Shown here: positions 24,800-33,279 of the stretch, one piece after another | Position numbering within the stretch: position 1 is the stretch's first letter | How the letters are laid out: the number at the start of each line of letters is the position of its first letter | Source: Chloroflexota bacterium | Lineage (GTDB): Bacteria > Chloroflexota > Dehalococcoidia > Lucifugimonadales > Lucifugimonadaceae | DNA: 53,056 nucleotides | Reading direction: 5' to 3' | NCBI GenBank assembly: GCA_029262735.1 | Contig: JAJCYY010000011.1 | Span: 1 to 53,056, forward strand | Translations under genes and position numbers: made by a program | The notes under the pieces: generated by a model | Seen by the model: the letters and a program-made list of their open reading frames with translations, nothing else | Told to the model about the DNA's origin: nothing | The model's database searches: none

Positions 24800-26107
24800 C
24801 TAATCGCGCTGGAACTTGACCGTGGCAACTGTGCCGGTGTCCGCGTCGCCGGTCAGGTCAAGCTGACCGTTGATGAGCCCGGCCGCCCGGCTTGCAATCG
24901 CCAGGCCGAGACCAGCGCCTCCGGTTTTCCTGCTACGAGCCTTGTCCACCCTGTAAAAGCGGTCGAAAACTCGCTCCAGGTGCTCTGGAGGGATGCCGGG
25001 TCCTTCATCACCGATGCGCACAGCGGCCATCGTTTCGGTGCTCTCGATGGCGACCGACACTTTGCCGTTCTCACGGTTGTACTTGATCGCGTTGTCGAGC
25101 AGCGACAGGACGATCAGGCGGGCGAGCACCTGGTCGCCTCGTATCACGACGGGGTCGCCTGTGACCGGCGGCTCGAGGCTAATCCCGCGGGCGGTGGCTA
25201 GCACCGATACGGCCTCACAGGAGTCCCTGACGACCTGCGCCAGGTCCACCGGCTCGTCTCCGAAGTCTCCCTCTTCGAAGTCGAGTCTCGCCATTTCGAG
25301 CAGTTTTGAAATGAGCGCGGCGAGATATGTGCTCTCTGTCCTGATGCCCGCGAGTAGTTCGCTGTCCGCTTCCGGTAAGACCGGGCCGTGCATGTCCAGC
25401 GCCTCGGCATTGGCGCTAATGATCGCAAGCGGAGTCCGCAGTTCGTGCGCTGCGTCTGCCACAAATGCCTTCTGCCGCTCCATCGCCACGTTGACCGGTC
25501 GCATTGTTCGACCGGTTAACAGGTAACCGGCTCCTGCTGCGAACAAGAGCCCCGCTCCGCCGACGGCGAGCAGCACGTTCCTGAGCGTGTCGACGATCTG
25601 GTCCTGGGCCTGGCGGGACTCGGCCACCTGCACGACGGCTATCACTGCGCCTTCGGAATCGAGAATTGGCTGCGTCACTACTCGCAGTGATCCGCCATCG
25701 CTTTTCACGGTGGATACCTGCCGATTGCCTTCGAGTGCGCGTTGCACGTCTTGAGTGATTGGCAGCGGGTCCGGCGGGGCTTCGAATGGCAGGGCATATT
25801 CACCACTGGTGTTGAATATTGCGAACTCAAGCGGTGGATCGCGACGGGCGAACTCTCGCAGGTCTATCGGGACGGAGCCGTCTGGCCGGAACTGCCGGAA
25901 CGGCGACGGACGACCTCCGATGGCTCCAAATCCGGTGCGGCCGGCCCCGCGCTGGACAGATTCAGCTATCGAGATGAGTTCGCGATCTGCATTCTGGTTG
26001 ATGACGCGTTGGGCCACGAGGAACGCGGCAAGAAGCAGCGCTACGATGACGACGGCCACGACGAGCACGTTCGTCACCGTCATTGTCAGTTGTACTCGCC
26101 CTAGCAT
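24800..26107 (-). CDS. Membrane sensor histidine kinase
   Basis: This 435-residue kinase has a membrane helix at about 9-34, an extracytoplasmic sensor region at about 35-172, and a second helix at about 176-198. No HAMP domain is evident; the phospho-acceptor H221 (DAAHELRTPLAII) follows after a short linker. The N box LLDNAIKYNRENG and the G boxes GDEGPGIPPEHLE and GGAGLGLAIASRAAG are intact. It starts 2 bp after the response regulator stop, forming a two-gene system. The pair faces away from the lipoprotein/efflux operon across a shared intergenic region, suggesting it controls that operon (inference). Confidence 0.93.
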   Translation of the reverse strand: MLGRVQLTMTVTNVLVVAVVIVALLLAAFLVAQRVINQNADRELISIAESVQRGAGRTGFGAIGGRPSPFRQFRPDGSVPIDLREFARRDPPLEFAIFNTSGEYALPFEAPPDPLPITQDVQRALEGNRQVSTVKSDGGSLRVVTQPILDSEGAVIAVVQVAESRQAQDQIVDTLRNVLLAVGGAGLLFAAGAGYLLTGRTMRPVNVAMERQKAFVADAAHELRTPLAIISANAEALDMHGPVLPEADSELLAGIRTESTYLAALISKLLEMARLDFEEGDFGDEPVDLAQVVRDSCEAVSVLATARGISLEPPVTGDPVVIRGDQVLARLIVLSLLDNAIKYNRENGKVSVAIESTETMAAVRIGDEGPGIPPEHLERVFDRFYRVDKARSRKTGGAGLGLAIASRAAGLINGQLDLTGDADTGTVATVKFQRD

Positions 26108-26109
26108 GG

Positions 26110-26784
26110 TCAGCCGCCTCCGAGCGCGTAGCCGTAACCGCGTACCGTGCGGATCAGCTGGCGCTCCTCACCTGCGTCGACTTTCCGGCGCAGGTAGTGG
26201 ACATACGTGTCGACAACGTTGGACTCGCCATCGTAGTCGAAGCCCCAGACTTCATCCAGGATTCGCGATCTGCTCAGGACGTGTGTGGCGTTTCGGGCAA
26301 GGAACTCGAGCAGCTTGAACTCCGTCGTTGTCAATTCAATACGCCTGTCGCCGCGTCGGGCCGAATGCCTGAGAAGGTCGACCTCGAGATCGTCGTAATT
26401 GAGTTTTGGCTCTGCGGAGTCGCTGGCCGGGCGTCGACTCAGCGCTCTCACCCTGGCGAGTAGTTCCTTGAACGCGAACGGTTTGCCGAGATAGTCGTCT
26501 GCACCGGAGTCGAGGCCGGTCACGCGGTCGTCGATGTCGCTGAGCGCGGTGAGCATGAGGACAGGGGTTTTGACACCAGCGGCGCGGATCGCCTTGCAGA
26601 CCTGGATGCCGTCTAGTCCCGGCAGGAGGACGTCCAGCACGACAACATCGTGCTCTCCGGTGACGGCTTGAGACAGGCCGCTCGGCCCGTCTTCGGCCTC
26701 GTCCACACGATAGCCCTCGCGCTCGAAGACGCGGTGCATCGTCTGCCTGATTCCCGGCTCGTCCTCTACCAGTAGCACTCTCAT
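26110..26784 (-). CDS. OmpR/PhoB-family response regulator
   Basis: The ATG at 26784 gives 224 residues, standard for the family; a longer frame to 26883 adds an implausible leader. The receiver domain has acidic E7/D8, phospho-acceptor D51 (VVVLDVLLPGLDG), T79 and K101 (GKPFAFKEL). The winged-helix effector (about 130-222) contains LTTTEFKLLEFLARN and DTYVHYLRRKVD, the recognition helix. It is the first gene of the two-component unit and lies divergent from the Cys-repeat lipoprotein gene, with about 165 bp that should hold both promoters. Confidence 0.95.
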   Translation of the reverse strand: MRVLLVEDEPGIRQTMHRVFEREGYRVDEAEDGPSGLSQAVTGEHDVVVLDVLLPGLDGIQVCKAIRAAGVKTPVLMLTALSDIDDRVTGLDSGADDYLGKPFAFKELLARVRALSRRPASDSAEPKLNYDDLEVDLLRHSARRGDRRIELTTTEFKLLEFLARNATHVLSRSRILDEVWGFDYDGESNVVDTYVHYLRRKVDAGEERQLIRTVRGYGYALGGG

Positions 26785-26949
26785 GACACTTCGATTCTCG
26801 CGCCGGTATGACCAGAAAGTATTAGAGGATTCCAATGCTGCTCCAAAGGTAACCGAATAACGCAGGTGGATGATGGAGAACAAGGTTCACAAAAAGAGGT
26901 GAACACGGACAGGCCAAATCGCCTGAATCCCCAAGGATTGGTTGAGCCC

Positions 26950-27735
26950 GTGCTAAACAGAAAAAGATATGCAACGCTCTTCGCCGTACTGGTGATTATC
27001 GGTCTCGCTGCGGTGGCGTGTGGCGGAGACAGTGACGCCGCACCCGCTTCTGGCAACGAAGCGACTGCCGCAAGCTCGACAAGTACGACAACTCCTGTAC
27101 TGGCAGCAGACGACAACAACGGAGCGGCACAGAACGGGGCTCCAGATGACCAGACGGCCGCGAACGGCGGACTGGACCCTGTATGTGTGGAGCTGGTGCT
27201 CGGCCGCACAGTCACAGGCTTCGCAGATATTACTGACGCAGAGCGCACCCGCATATTCGAGGAGTGCAGCTCAAACGGCCGCGGAGGCTTCGGCCCCAAC
27301 GACGGCTTAGCAGGCGGCGCAAGAGGGGCCGGGTTCGACCCGGCATGCGTCGAAGAGACCCTCGGCTCCGAGGCTACCGATTTGACGCAACTTACCCCCG
27401 AACAGCGGCAAGAGGTGTTTGCTGCGTGCGGAGGCGACCTGGCAGGTGGTGGCAGGCCCAGTATCGGCCAGGGCGGCCAGGGTGACGGCAACAGGCCACC
27501 TGGAGGTGGCGGCTTTGGAGGTGGAGGCCTTGAGGCGCTACTCCAGAACGAGTGTGCGCAGAATGTACTCGGACGTAGTGTCGAGGATGTCAGCGAGCTC
27601 ACGCAGGAGGAGATTCAGCGGTTGTTCAGTGAGTGTGCAGGGGCATTCGGAGGCCAGGGCGGCGGCGGGTTTGGCAGAGGGCAGAACGGCGGAACCGGCA
27701 GACTCGGCGGCGGTCAGGGCGCTCCGACTAACTGA
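26950..27735 (+). CDS. Lipoprotein with three C-x26-C repeats and Gly-rich linkers
   Basis: The GTG at 26950 gives a 261-residue lipoprotein with lipobox C24 (LAAVAC). Earlier in-frame starts (from 26866) would put over 50 residues before the lipobox. After a disordered Ala/Thr/Asn segment come three 28-residue units, each bounded by cysteines: C79-C106, C133-C160 and C202-C229. Each has the pattern C-x4-LG-x(9)-[IL]-T-x(7)-F-x2-C, with E/D-rich middles. Glycine-rich linkers (GGGGFGGGG) separate units 2 and 3 and form the tail. Each pair would form one disulfide outside the membrane. I know no named family for this. The gene heads the efflux operon: its stop is 11 bp before the adaptor start. 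Confidence 0.85.
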   Translation: MLNRKRYATLFAVLVIIGLAAVACGGDSDAAPASGNEATAASSTSTTTPVLAADDNNGAAQNGAPDDQTAANGGLDPVCVELVLGRTVTGFADITDAERTRIFEECSSNGRGGFGPNDGLAGGARGAGFDPACVEETLGSEATDLTQLTPEQRQEVFAACGGDLAGGGRPSIGQGGQGDGNRPPGGGGFGGGGLEALLQNECAQNVLGRSVEDVSELTQEEIQRLFSECAGAFGGQGGGGFGRGQNGGTGRLGGGQGAPTN

Positions 27736-27746
27736 GGATTACAACT

Positions 27747-29693
27747 ATGAGCATGTTCAACACAATTTCCCGACGCGCTAAAAGTGAACCGAAGCGAGCA
27801 GCAATGATTCTGACAGTCATAGCGGCCGTTGCCGCTGCGATCGCCGTCGGCGCGATCTTCTTGCTCCGTGACGACTCACAGGCCTCCGCACAGTCTGCCA
27901 ACCAGTTCGATTTCCAGGTGCAGAGAGGCTCAATCACCACATCTATCTCTATCGGTGGAACCTCCATCTTTCCGGTGAAGGAGGAGGTCTCGTTTGAAGC
28001 AGTCGGGACGGTCGACGATGTGCTGATCGCCGCCGGTGACACGGTGTCCGAAGGAGACGTTCTTGCCAGTTTCGATGCGGCAACCGTCGCCGCCCTGAAA
28101 GTGACTCAGACTGCTGCAGAAGCCGCTGCGAGTGAAGCTCAGGCGGTGTACGACATAGCGGCTTCCGGAGCTACAACACGGGCTGAGGTCGCGGCGGCGC
28201 AGGAGTCTGTAGCGCTGGCTGAACTTGCAGTGACAGCTGCGCAAGATGCGCTGTTCGATGTTTCCGCGGCAGTCGGAGTGGACGGCGAGGTTGTGACGGC
28301 CGCTCGTGAGGCGGTTTCGTTTGCAACACGCGACGTGGAAGCCGCGACCGCGGCGCTTGACGACGTGATGACGTCGGAGGCGTTGAGCGAACTCGATACC
28401 GCGATCGAGGATGCAGAAGCCGACTACCGGGATGTGTTGATGCGATGGCTGGGCGCGGTACCGGACGGCTACGAAACGATGACTTTCGACGAGATACTCG
28501 AGGCATGGGAGGTCACACTCACCGAGATCTACACCACGTACGCGGTCACACATCTCGACTCTGAGACTCCGTGGGTGGACGACGATGAGACGCCCTGGAA
28601 CGAGGTCGTAGTCTGGACCTGGACCAGCATGTCGCTGAACGCCGTCGATACTGAAGCAGCCAGCAGCCCTCATGCGCTGATCCTGGCTCCGAGAGGAGAG
28701 GTCGAGTCGGCCTGGTCTGCGTTGGAGAAAGCCCGCGACGAATATGTAGCTCAAGGCCTGGCTGATACTGCAGCCGCGCTGGCGGCCGAAAAGACGGTCT
28801 CGAAGGCGGAGGGTGACCTGGCATCAGCGCAGGCCGATCTAACGGCGTTACTGGAACCGGCGCTTCTGGCTTCCCGGCAGGCGGCGCTGGACAGGACGAC
28901 GGCAGAGCTTGATGAGGCGGTAATCACGCTGGAACAGGCCCGGGATAACGCAGACGCCATCATGAATGAGGCCGATTCGAAACTCGAACTGGCGCTGCAA
29001 GACCTGGCTGATGCAAGCGATGCGCTGGCATCCTCCACGCTGATCTCACCGATATCCGGGACCGTCCTGGCGGTGAATATCGAGCCTGGTGATTCCGTGA
29101 CCCGCACGACCGTCGTGGCCGAGATTGCCGATACCTCGATAATTGCTGTCGAAAGCTCGGTCGATGAAGAGGACATCCTTTCCATACAGCTGGGACTGCC
29201 CGTGATCATCTCCCTCGATGCGGTCACCGGGCGCACATTCAGTGGAACGGTCACGGCGATCGGACAGGCTGAACAGTCGCAGCAGGGTGCCGTCAGCTTC
29301 CCTGTGGAGGTGACGCTGGACGATACGGCGGACCTCGAACTGGTCGAAGGCCTAACGGCGTCGGCCGAGGTGATCAACAGCCAGGTTGCCGATGTTCTCA
29401 TAGTGCCGGTCGCCGCGGTTGGCGGCACGATCTTCGAGCCGTCAGTTGAGCGCACGACGAACCAGGGCTCAGAGACAGTTCTCGTGCAACTGGGATCATC
29501 CAACGGTACGTTCGTGGAGGTGCAGTCCGGCGTGAGTGAGGGCGACACGGTGGTCGCCACGATTGCCGGGCAGGTTGGGCTGCCCACGAACGACAACCTG
29601 CCATTCGTTCCCGGCGGTGGCTTTGGCGGCCGGATCCCGGGACAGGGCGGAGGCGGTTTCGGCGGCGGCGCCGGTGGACGGGGAGGCAACTGA
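27747..29693 (+). CDS. Efflux/secretion adaptor (HlyD/MacA-type) with Trp-rich insert and Gly-rich tail
   Basis: A 648-residue membrane fusion protein, longer than MacA (about 370-400). One helix (about 19-40) anchors it. A first lipoyl half (EAVGTVDDVLIAAGDTVSEGD, about 85-106) leads to an Ala/Glu-rich helical region. Residues about 231-295 form an acidic, Trp-rich insert (EAWEVTL, TPWVDDDETPWN). Helical return and the second lipoyl half follow (STLISPISGTVLAVNIEPGD near 430), then the beta-barrel (SSVDEEDILSIQLGLPVIIS) and a Gly-rich tail. It would link the ABC permease to the cell exterior. Its stop overlaps the ATPase start as TGATG. Confidence 0.88.
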   Translation: MSMFNTISRRAKSEPKRAAMILTVIAAVAAAIAVGAIFLLRDDSQASAQSANQFDFQVQRGSITTSISIGGTSIFPVKEEVSFEAVGTVDDVLIAAGDTVSEGDVLASFDAATVAALKVTQTAAEAAASEAQAVYDIAASGATTRAEVAAAQESVALAELAVTAAQDALFDVSAAVGVDGEVVTAAREAVSFATRDVEAATAALDDVMTSEALSELDTAIEDAEADYRDVLMRWLGAVPDGYETMTFDEILEAWEVTLTEIYTTYAVTHLDSETPWVDDDETPWNEVVVWTWTSMSLNAVDTEAASSPHALILAPRGEVESAWSALEKARDEYVAQGLADTAAALAAEKTVSKAEGDLASAQADLTALLEPALLASRQAALDRTTAELDEAVITLEQARDNADAIMNEADSKLELALQDLADASDALASSTLISPISGTVLAVNIEPGDSVTRTTVVAEIADTSIIAVESSVDEEDILSIQLGLPVIISLDAVTGRTFSGTVTAIGQAEQSQQGAVSFPVEVTLDDTADLELVEGLTASAEVINSQVADVLIVPVAAVGGTIFEPSVERTTNQGSETVLVQLGSSNGTFVEVQSGVSEGDTVVATIAGQVGLPTNDNLPFVPGGGFGGRIPGQGGGGFGGGAGGRGGN

Positions 29694-30436
29694 TGGCAAC
29701 TCCAGTGGTTGAACTCCAGGAAGTGAAGAAGATCTACCAGCTCGGCGGCGAAACCGTAGCGGCCCTGGATGGAGTCGACCTGGTGATCGAAGAGCGAGAG
29801 ATGGTGGCGATCATGGGGGCCTCCGGCTCCGGCAAGTCGACGCTTATGAACGTCGTCGGATGTCTCGACAGGCCGACGTCGGGCGCCTACCAACTGAACG
29901 GCAGCGACGTCGGATCGTTCTCAGACAACAGACGCTCGGATACTCGCGGCAGGTTCATAGGATTCATATTCCAGAGCTACAACTTGCTTCCGCAATTGAC
30001 AGCCGCGCAGAACGTCGAGCTTCCTCTGCGGTACAACCCGCGCGGATTCGATCGAAAACAGGCGGTTGTCGAAGCATTGGACCGGGTTGGCCTGGCAGAC
30101 CGGGCAAACCACCGGCCGAACCAGCTTTCCGGGGGCCAGCAGCAGCGCGTTGGCATTGCGCGAGCGCTTGTCGGACGGCCCAGTCTATTGCTTGCGGATG
30201 AGCCAACGGGAAACCTGGATAGCAACTCGACGGAGGAGATCATCACGCTTCTGCAGGAATTGAACAGGGAAGACGGAATGACGGTAGCGATGGTCACTCA
30301 CGAACCCGAAGTAGCCGCTGCGACGCGGCGAGTTGTGACGTTGCGGGATGGCAGGGTCCTGTCTGATGAACAGGTAGAGCAACGACATTTCTCCGGTTTT
30401 GCTCAGCATGGAGAAGCCACCGGAGTGGTGCAATGA
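29693..30436 (+). CDS. ABC transporter ATP-binding protein (MacB/LolD type)
   Basis: A 247-residue ATPase with Walker [10 protein letters not shown] (42-50), Q-loop FQSYNLLPQ, signature LSGGQQQR (144-151) and Walker B LLLADEP followed by TGNLD. The switch His is in VTHEPEVAA. This subfamily powers mechanotransmission by FtsX-like permeases rather than classical transport. It overlaps both neighbours: TGATG with the adaptor and ATGA with the permease, so the three are translated as a unit. The C-terminal extension of about 25 residues is unremarkable. Confidence 0.96.
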   Translation: MATPVVELQEVKKIYQLGGETVAALDGVDLVIEEREMVAIMGASGSGKSTLMNVVGCLDRPTSGAYQLNGSDVGSFSDNRRSDTRGRFIGFIFQSYNLLPQLTAAQNVELPLRYNPRGFDRKQAVVEALDRVGLADRANHRPNQLSGGQQQRVGIARALVGRPSLLLADEPTGNLDSNSTEEIITLLQELNREDGMTVAMVTHEPEVAAATRRVVTLRDGRVLSDEQVEQRHFSGFAQHGEATGVVQ

Positions 30437-31656
30437 GCCCACAGATGATTCTCGGTACCGCTATCACGTCAATCGCAGCAAGCAAGATGCGATCTTCTCT
30501 CACGCTGCTCGGAGTCGTCATCGGTGTCACGTCGGTTATTGCGTTGATGGCCATCGGCCGAGGCGCGCAGGATTCGATCACATCTCGAATTTCTGCAGAG
30601 GGCGCCGAGGTGCTGTTCGTCAACGTCAACTTCGCTGAGACCGACGCGCAGGATCTGACCTTCAGCGATGCACTCGCCATAGCGCAGTCGCCCGATGCTG
30701 CCGATGTAGAGATGGTGGCGGCGACGCTGAGTGCCGGGAACGTCGATATTTCACTCGGAGCCACCGCGCTCAGCACCACTGCGACCGGCGTCACGCCTGA
30801 GTACTTCACGGTAAACGGCTACGAGATCACCAGCGGGCGTTCTATCTCGCCTGCCGATCTCCTTGCGCGGACCAATGTTGCAGTACTCGGCTCGAACCTG
30901 GCGCAGAGCCTCTTTCCGGGCCAGGAGGCGACGGGGCAGGAGTTCTCGATCAATGGAAGGCGCTACCTGGTGGCTGGCGTTATGGACTCGGTAGGCGGCT
31001 TCACACGAGTCGATGACCAGGTTTTTGTTCCGCTGACTACGGCGGAGGCAAGGCTGTTTGGCAACGCTGCTCCCGGTGAAACGATCAACGTGAGCCAGAT
31101 CATCGTCAAGGCCAACGACGCCGAGTCGGTTGAGAGCGCTGCCGAGCAGACCGACATTGTGCTCAGGTTGCAGCACGGACTCGCATTTTCCGGCACGCCG
31201 GACTTCTCTATCTCCAACAGCGCCGGCATCGCCGAGACCCTGGAGGAGACGACCGATGTCCTGGTGATCTTCCTGGGAGTTGTTGGCGGAATCTCACTGC
31301 TCGTCGGCGGAATCGGGATCATGAACATCATGCTTGTGTCTGTGACCGAGCGAACGAGGGAGATCGGCATCAGGCGGGCGATAGGAGCGCGGCGGAGCGC
31401 TGTCCTCCTACAGTTTCTGACTGAGGCGACGGTCCTGAGCATTGGCGGTGGTCTGCTTGGTGTCTTGATCGGAGCGATCATCACCCGGCAGTTCAGCGGA
31501 GTGCAGTTCCTCAATACAACATTCGATGCTCAGATGTCGGTGGACATCGTCGTGCTCTCGATGGGTGTAGCGGCAGCTATTGGCCTTGTGGCGGGTTTTT
31601 ACCCGGCTGCACGCGCTGCTTCGCTCGACCCTATCGACGCACTTCGCCACGAGTAG
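30433..31656 (+). CDS. ABC transporter permease, MacB/FtsX type
   Basis: A 407-residue permease with one N-terminal helix (about 18-42: SSLTLLGVVIGVTSVIALMA), a large extracytoplasmic MacB_PCD domain (about 45-265), and three C-terminal helices of the FtsX core (about 270-300, 325-355, 370-395). The cytoplasmic loop TERTREIGIRRAIGARR is the family hallmark. The typical end is PAARAASLDPIDALRHE. The start overlaps the ATPase stop. With the adaptor it should form a tripartite export or envelope-signalling machine; no TolC-like gene is in the window. Confidence 0.95.
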   Translation: MSPQMILGTAITSIAASKMRSSLTLLGVVIGVTSVIALMAIGRGAQDSITSRISAEGAEVLFVNVNFAETDAQDLTFSDALAIAQSPDAADVEMVAATLSAGNVDISLGATALSTTATGVTPEYFTVNGYEITSGRSISPADLLARTNVAVLGSNLAQSLFPGQEATGQEFSINGRRYLVAGVMDSVGGFTRVDDQVFVPLTTAEARLFGNAAPGETINVSQIIVKANDAESVESAAEQTDIVLRLQHGLAFSGTPDFSISNSAGIAETLEETTDVLVIFLGVVGGISLLVGGIGIMNIMLVSVTERTREIGIRRAIGARRSAVLLQFLTEATVLSIGGGLLGVLIGAIITRQFSGVQFLNTTFDAQMSVDIVVLSMGVAAAIGLVAGFYPAARAASLDPIDALRHE

Positions 31657-31790
31657 TTTTTCATCACCGGCTTCCATTAGAAGACTCTAAGCAGGAACTC
31701 ATGGCTGGCTGAGACTGGTCGGCTAGTTTTAATGGCAGGACTGCGAAACATTGCGCGATGCGCACAAGCAGCACGGAATTGAAGGTATTG

Positions 31791-32417
31791 ATGCGAAGAA
31801 AACTGAAATTGCTTGCGGTGGTCACCGGGCTGGCGGTATTTTCGCTGGTCGGCGTGGCAGCTGCGAGCGCTCACGGATTCGGCGGCTCTTCGGAGCGACT
31901 GGACCGGGTTGCGGAGATCCTCGGGGTAAGCCCGGAGGAACTCTCTGCTGCGGTCACGGAAGCTCGCTCGGAGGCCAGGACTGCTCGCCTCGAGGAGAGA
32001 CTGACAGCGGCTGTCGAGGAAGAAGTTCTGACGCAGGATGAGGCGGATGCCATTCGAGACTGGATTGGCGGCAAGCCGGAGTCGCTCAGCAACCTGAGCC
32101 ACAGCGAGAGGCACGGATTGCGCAGCGCGGTCCAGGACGAGACGCTTTCCGAGTTCCTGGCCGGCCTCGTTGGTGAGGAGATCATCACGCAGTCTGAGTC
32201 GGACGAGATTGCCAGCTGGATTGGCGCACGCCCGACCGAGACGCTGGAGAAGTTCCGGTCCGAATTCGGTCATGGAAGAGGTCACAGGGGCGGACACGGA
32301 TTTAGAGGTCACCGCGGCGGCTTCGGTCGCGACTTCGGGGGGTTCCCGAGGTTCGGTGAGCCAGCTCCTTCTACCGAGAGTGGCGCGGAGACGAGCACCG
32401 CGATCGTCTACTACTAG
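31791..32417 (+). CDS. Secreted protein with duplicated TQxExD helical motif and His/Gly/Arg-rich tail
   Basis: The ATG at 31791 (GAAGG upstream) gives 208 residues with a Sec signal peptide cut near AAASAHG (about 28). The mature part has two related units: VEEEVLTQDEADAIRDWIGGK (about 75-95) and VGEEIITQSESDEIASWIGAR (about 127-147, quoted in part), similar in style to DUF2680/YckD repeats. Residues 160-183 are His/Gly/Arg-rich (HGRGHRGGHGFRGHRGG), a possible metal- or polyanion-binding patch. The C-terminal TSTAIVYY is hydrophobic. It lies downstream of the efflux operon in the same direction after 134 bp and may be expressed with it. Confidence 0.75.
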   Translation: MRRKLKLLAVVTGLAVFSLVGVAAASAHGFGGSSERLDRVAEILGVSPEELSAAVTEARSEARTARLEERLTAAVEEEVLTQDEADAIRDWIGGKPESLSNLSHSERHGLRSAVQDETLSEFLAGLVGEEIITQSESDEIASWIGARPTETLEKFRSEFGHGRGHRGGHGFRGHRGGFGRDFGGFPRFGEPAPSTESGAETSTAIVYY

Positions 32418-32439
32418 AAATCACAAGCCCAACAGTTGC

Positions 32440-32515
32440 ATCAGGGGTCTGGCGTCGTATCCGCGCCGGGCCCCTGTTCGCGTCCAGCGATCGAGGGGCG
32501 GCCGCATGCGGCCGC
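32440..32515. repeat. Hairpin pair with 18-bp perfect palindrome
   Basis: GCGGCCGCATGCGGCCGC at 32498-32515 is a perfect 18-bp palindrome. Upstream, CAGGGG and CCCCTG with inner GGCG/CGCC arms (about 32440-32475) form a second stem. No T-run follows either. They sit between the secreted-protein stop (32417) and the DUF1772 gene (32587), so termination or message stabilisation is possible. Confidence 0.6.
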
Positions 32516-32586
32516 TCTGAACCGTTCGCTGGTTCCGCAGTTTCCCCGGAGCCGGTGATACGGTTCGGCAACTGGAGATACCTACG

Positions 32587-33072
32587 ATGCTTGAAAACTT
32601 CACCCTTGCAATAACCGTATTCGCCGTGGCCGGTTCCGGGCTCGTCGCAGGACAGTTCTTCGTCTTCTCAAACACCGTGATGAATTCGCTGGGACAGATG
32701 CCTGCTCCGGCGGGAATCAATGCCATGCAGCGGACAAACGTCACGATCGTCAATCCGCTCTTCATGCTGGTGTTCATGGGCACTCCGCTCGCCAGCGTGT
32801 ACCTGTTCGTATACGGGCTCATAAACCTCGATGAGCCGGGGTCCATCTATCTGCTGGCAGGCAGCAGCCTTCACGTTGTCGGCTCACTGCTGGTCACGAT
32901 CGCGTTCAACATTCCCCGGAACGATGCTCTCGCGGCGGTCGATCCTGAAAGCGAAGAAGGCGCCAGCTACTGGTCGAAATACCTGCGGGACTGGACGAGG
33001 TGGAACCACGTTCGGACGATTGCAACGACAGGTTCCGTCGTTCTGCTGAGCCTTGCCCTGTCGTGGGGCTGA
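32587..33072 (+). CDS. DUF1772 (anthrone oxygenase-like) membrane protein
   Basis: A 161-residue protein with four membrane helices. The family pattern is clear: GLVAGQFFVFSNTVM at the start, AGINAMQRTNVTIVNPLFM, then IAFNIPRNDALAAVDPESEEG and WTRWNHVRTIATTGSV at the end. DUF1772 proteins include fungal anthrone oxygenases, but bacterial members are uncharacterised. It is probably a single gene. Confidence 0.85.
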   Translation: MLENFTLAITVFAVAGSGLVAGQFFVFSNTVMNSLGQMPAPAGINAMQRTNVTIVNPLFMLVFMGTPLASVYLFVYGLINLDEPGSIYLLAGSSLHVVGSLLVTIAFNIPRNDALAAVDPESEEGASYWSKYLRDWTRWNHVRTIATTGSVVLLSLALSWG

Positions 33073-33076
33073 TATG

Positions 33077-33096
33077 AACCGGGAACACGGTTTTTT
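33077..33096 (+). terminator. Possible intrinsic terminator after the DUF1772 gene
   Basis: AACCG-GGAACA-CGGTT followed by TTTT, only 5 bp downstream of the stop codon. The stem is short (5 bp), so this is tentative. Confidence 0.4.
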
Positions 33097-33279
33097 CAAA
33101 ACGCAGGGATTCGAAAATGCACGACGACATCACGTTCGCTGTGCCGTGTTCTTCGTCTTACACATACGAGACGCTTGCGAGGCCGAGACAACTCGCAAAT
33201 GGACCCCGGGTTTTTGTGAGTAAGTCCTGGTGCGGCCGCGTTGAGGCTGGCTCATACAGCGTACGGCGTACGTGCTGCC

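Noticed and set aside
26781..27602. Long minus-strand ORF opposite the Cys-repeat lipoprotein
   Set aside because: Shadow ORF: it is Pro/Ser/Ala-rich because it is complementary to Gly- and Ala-rich coding sequence with a clear lipobox on the plus strand.
28751..29893. 380-codon minus-strand ORF opposite the efflux adaptor
   Set aside because: Shadow of the adaptor and ATPase genes, Ser-rich and without homology.
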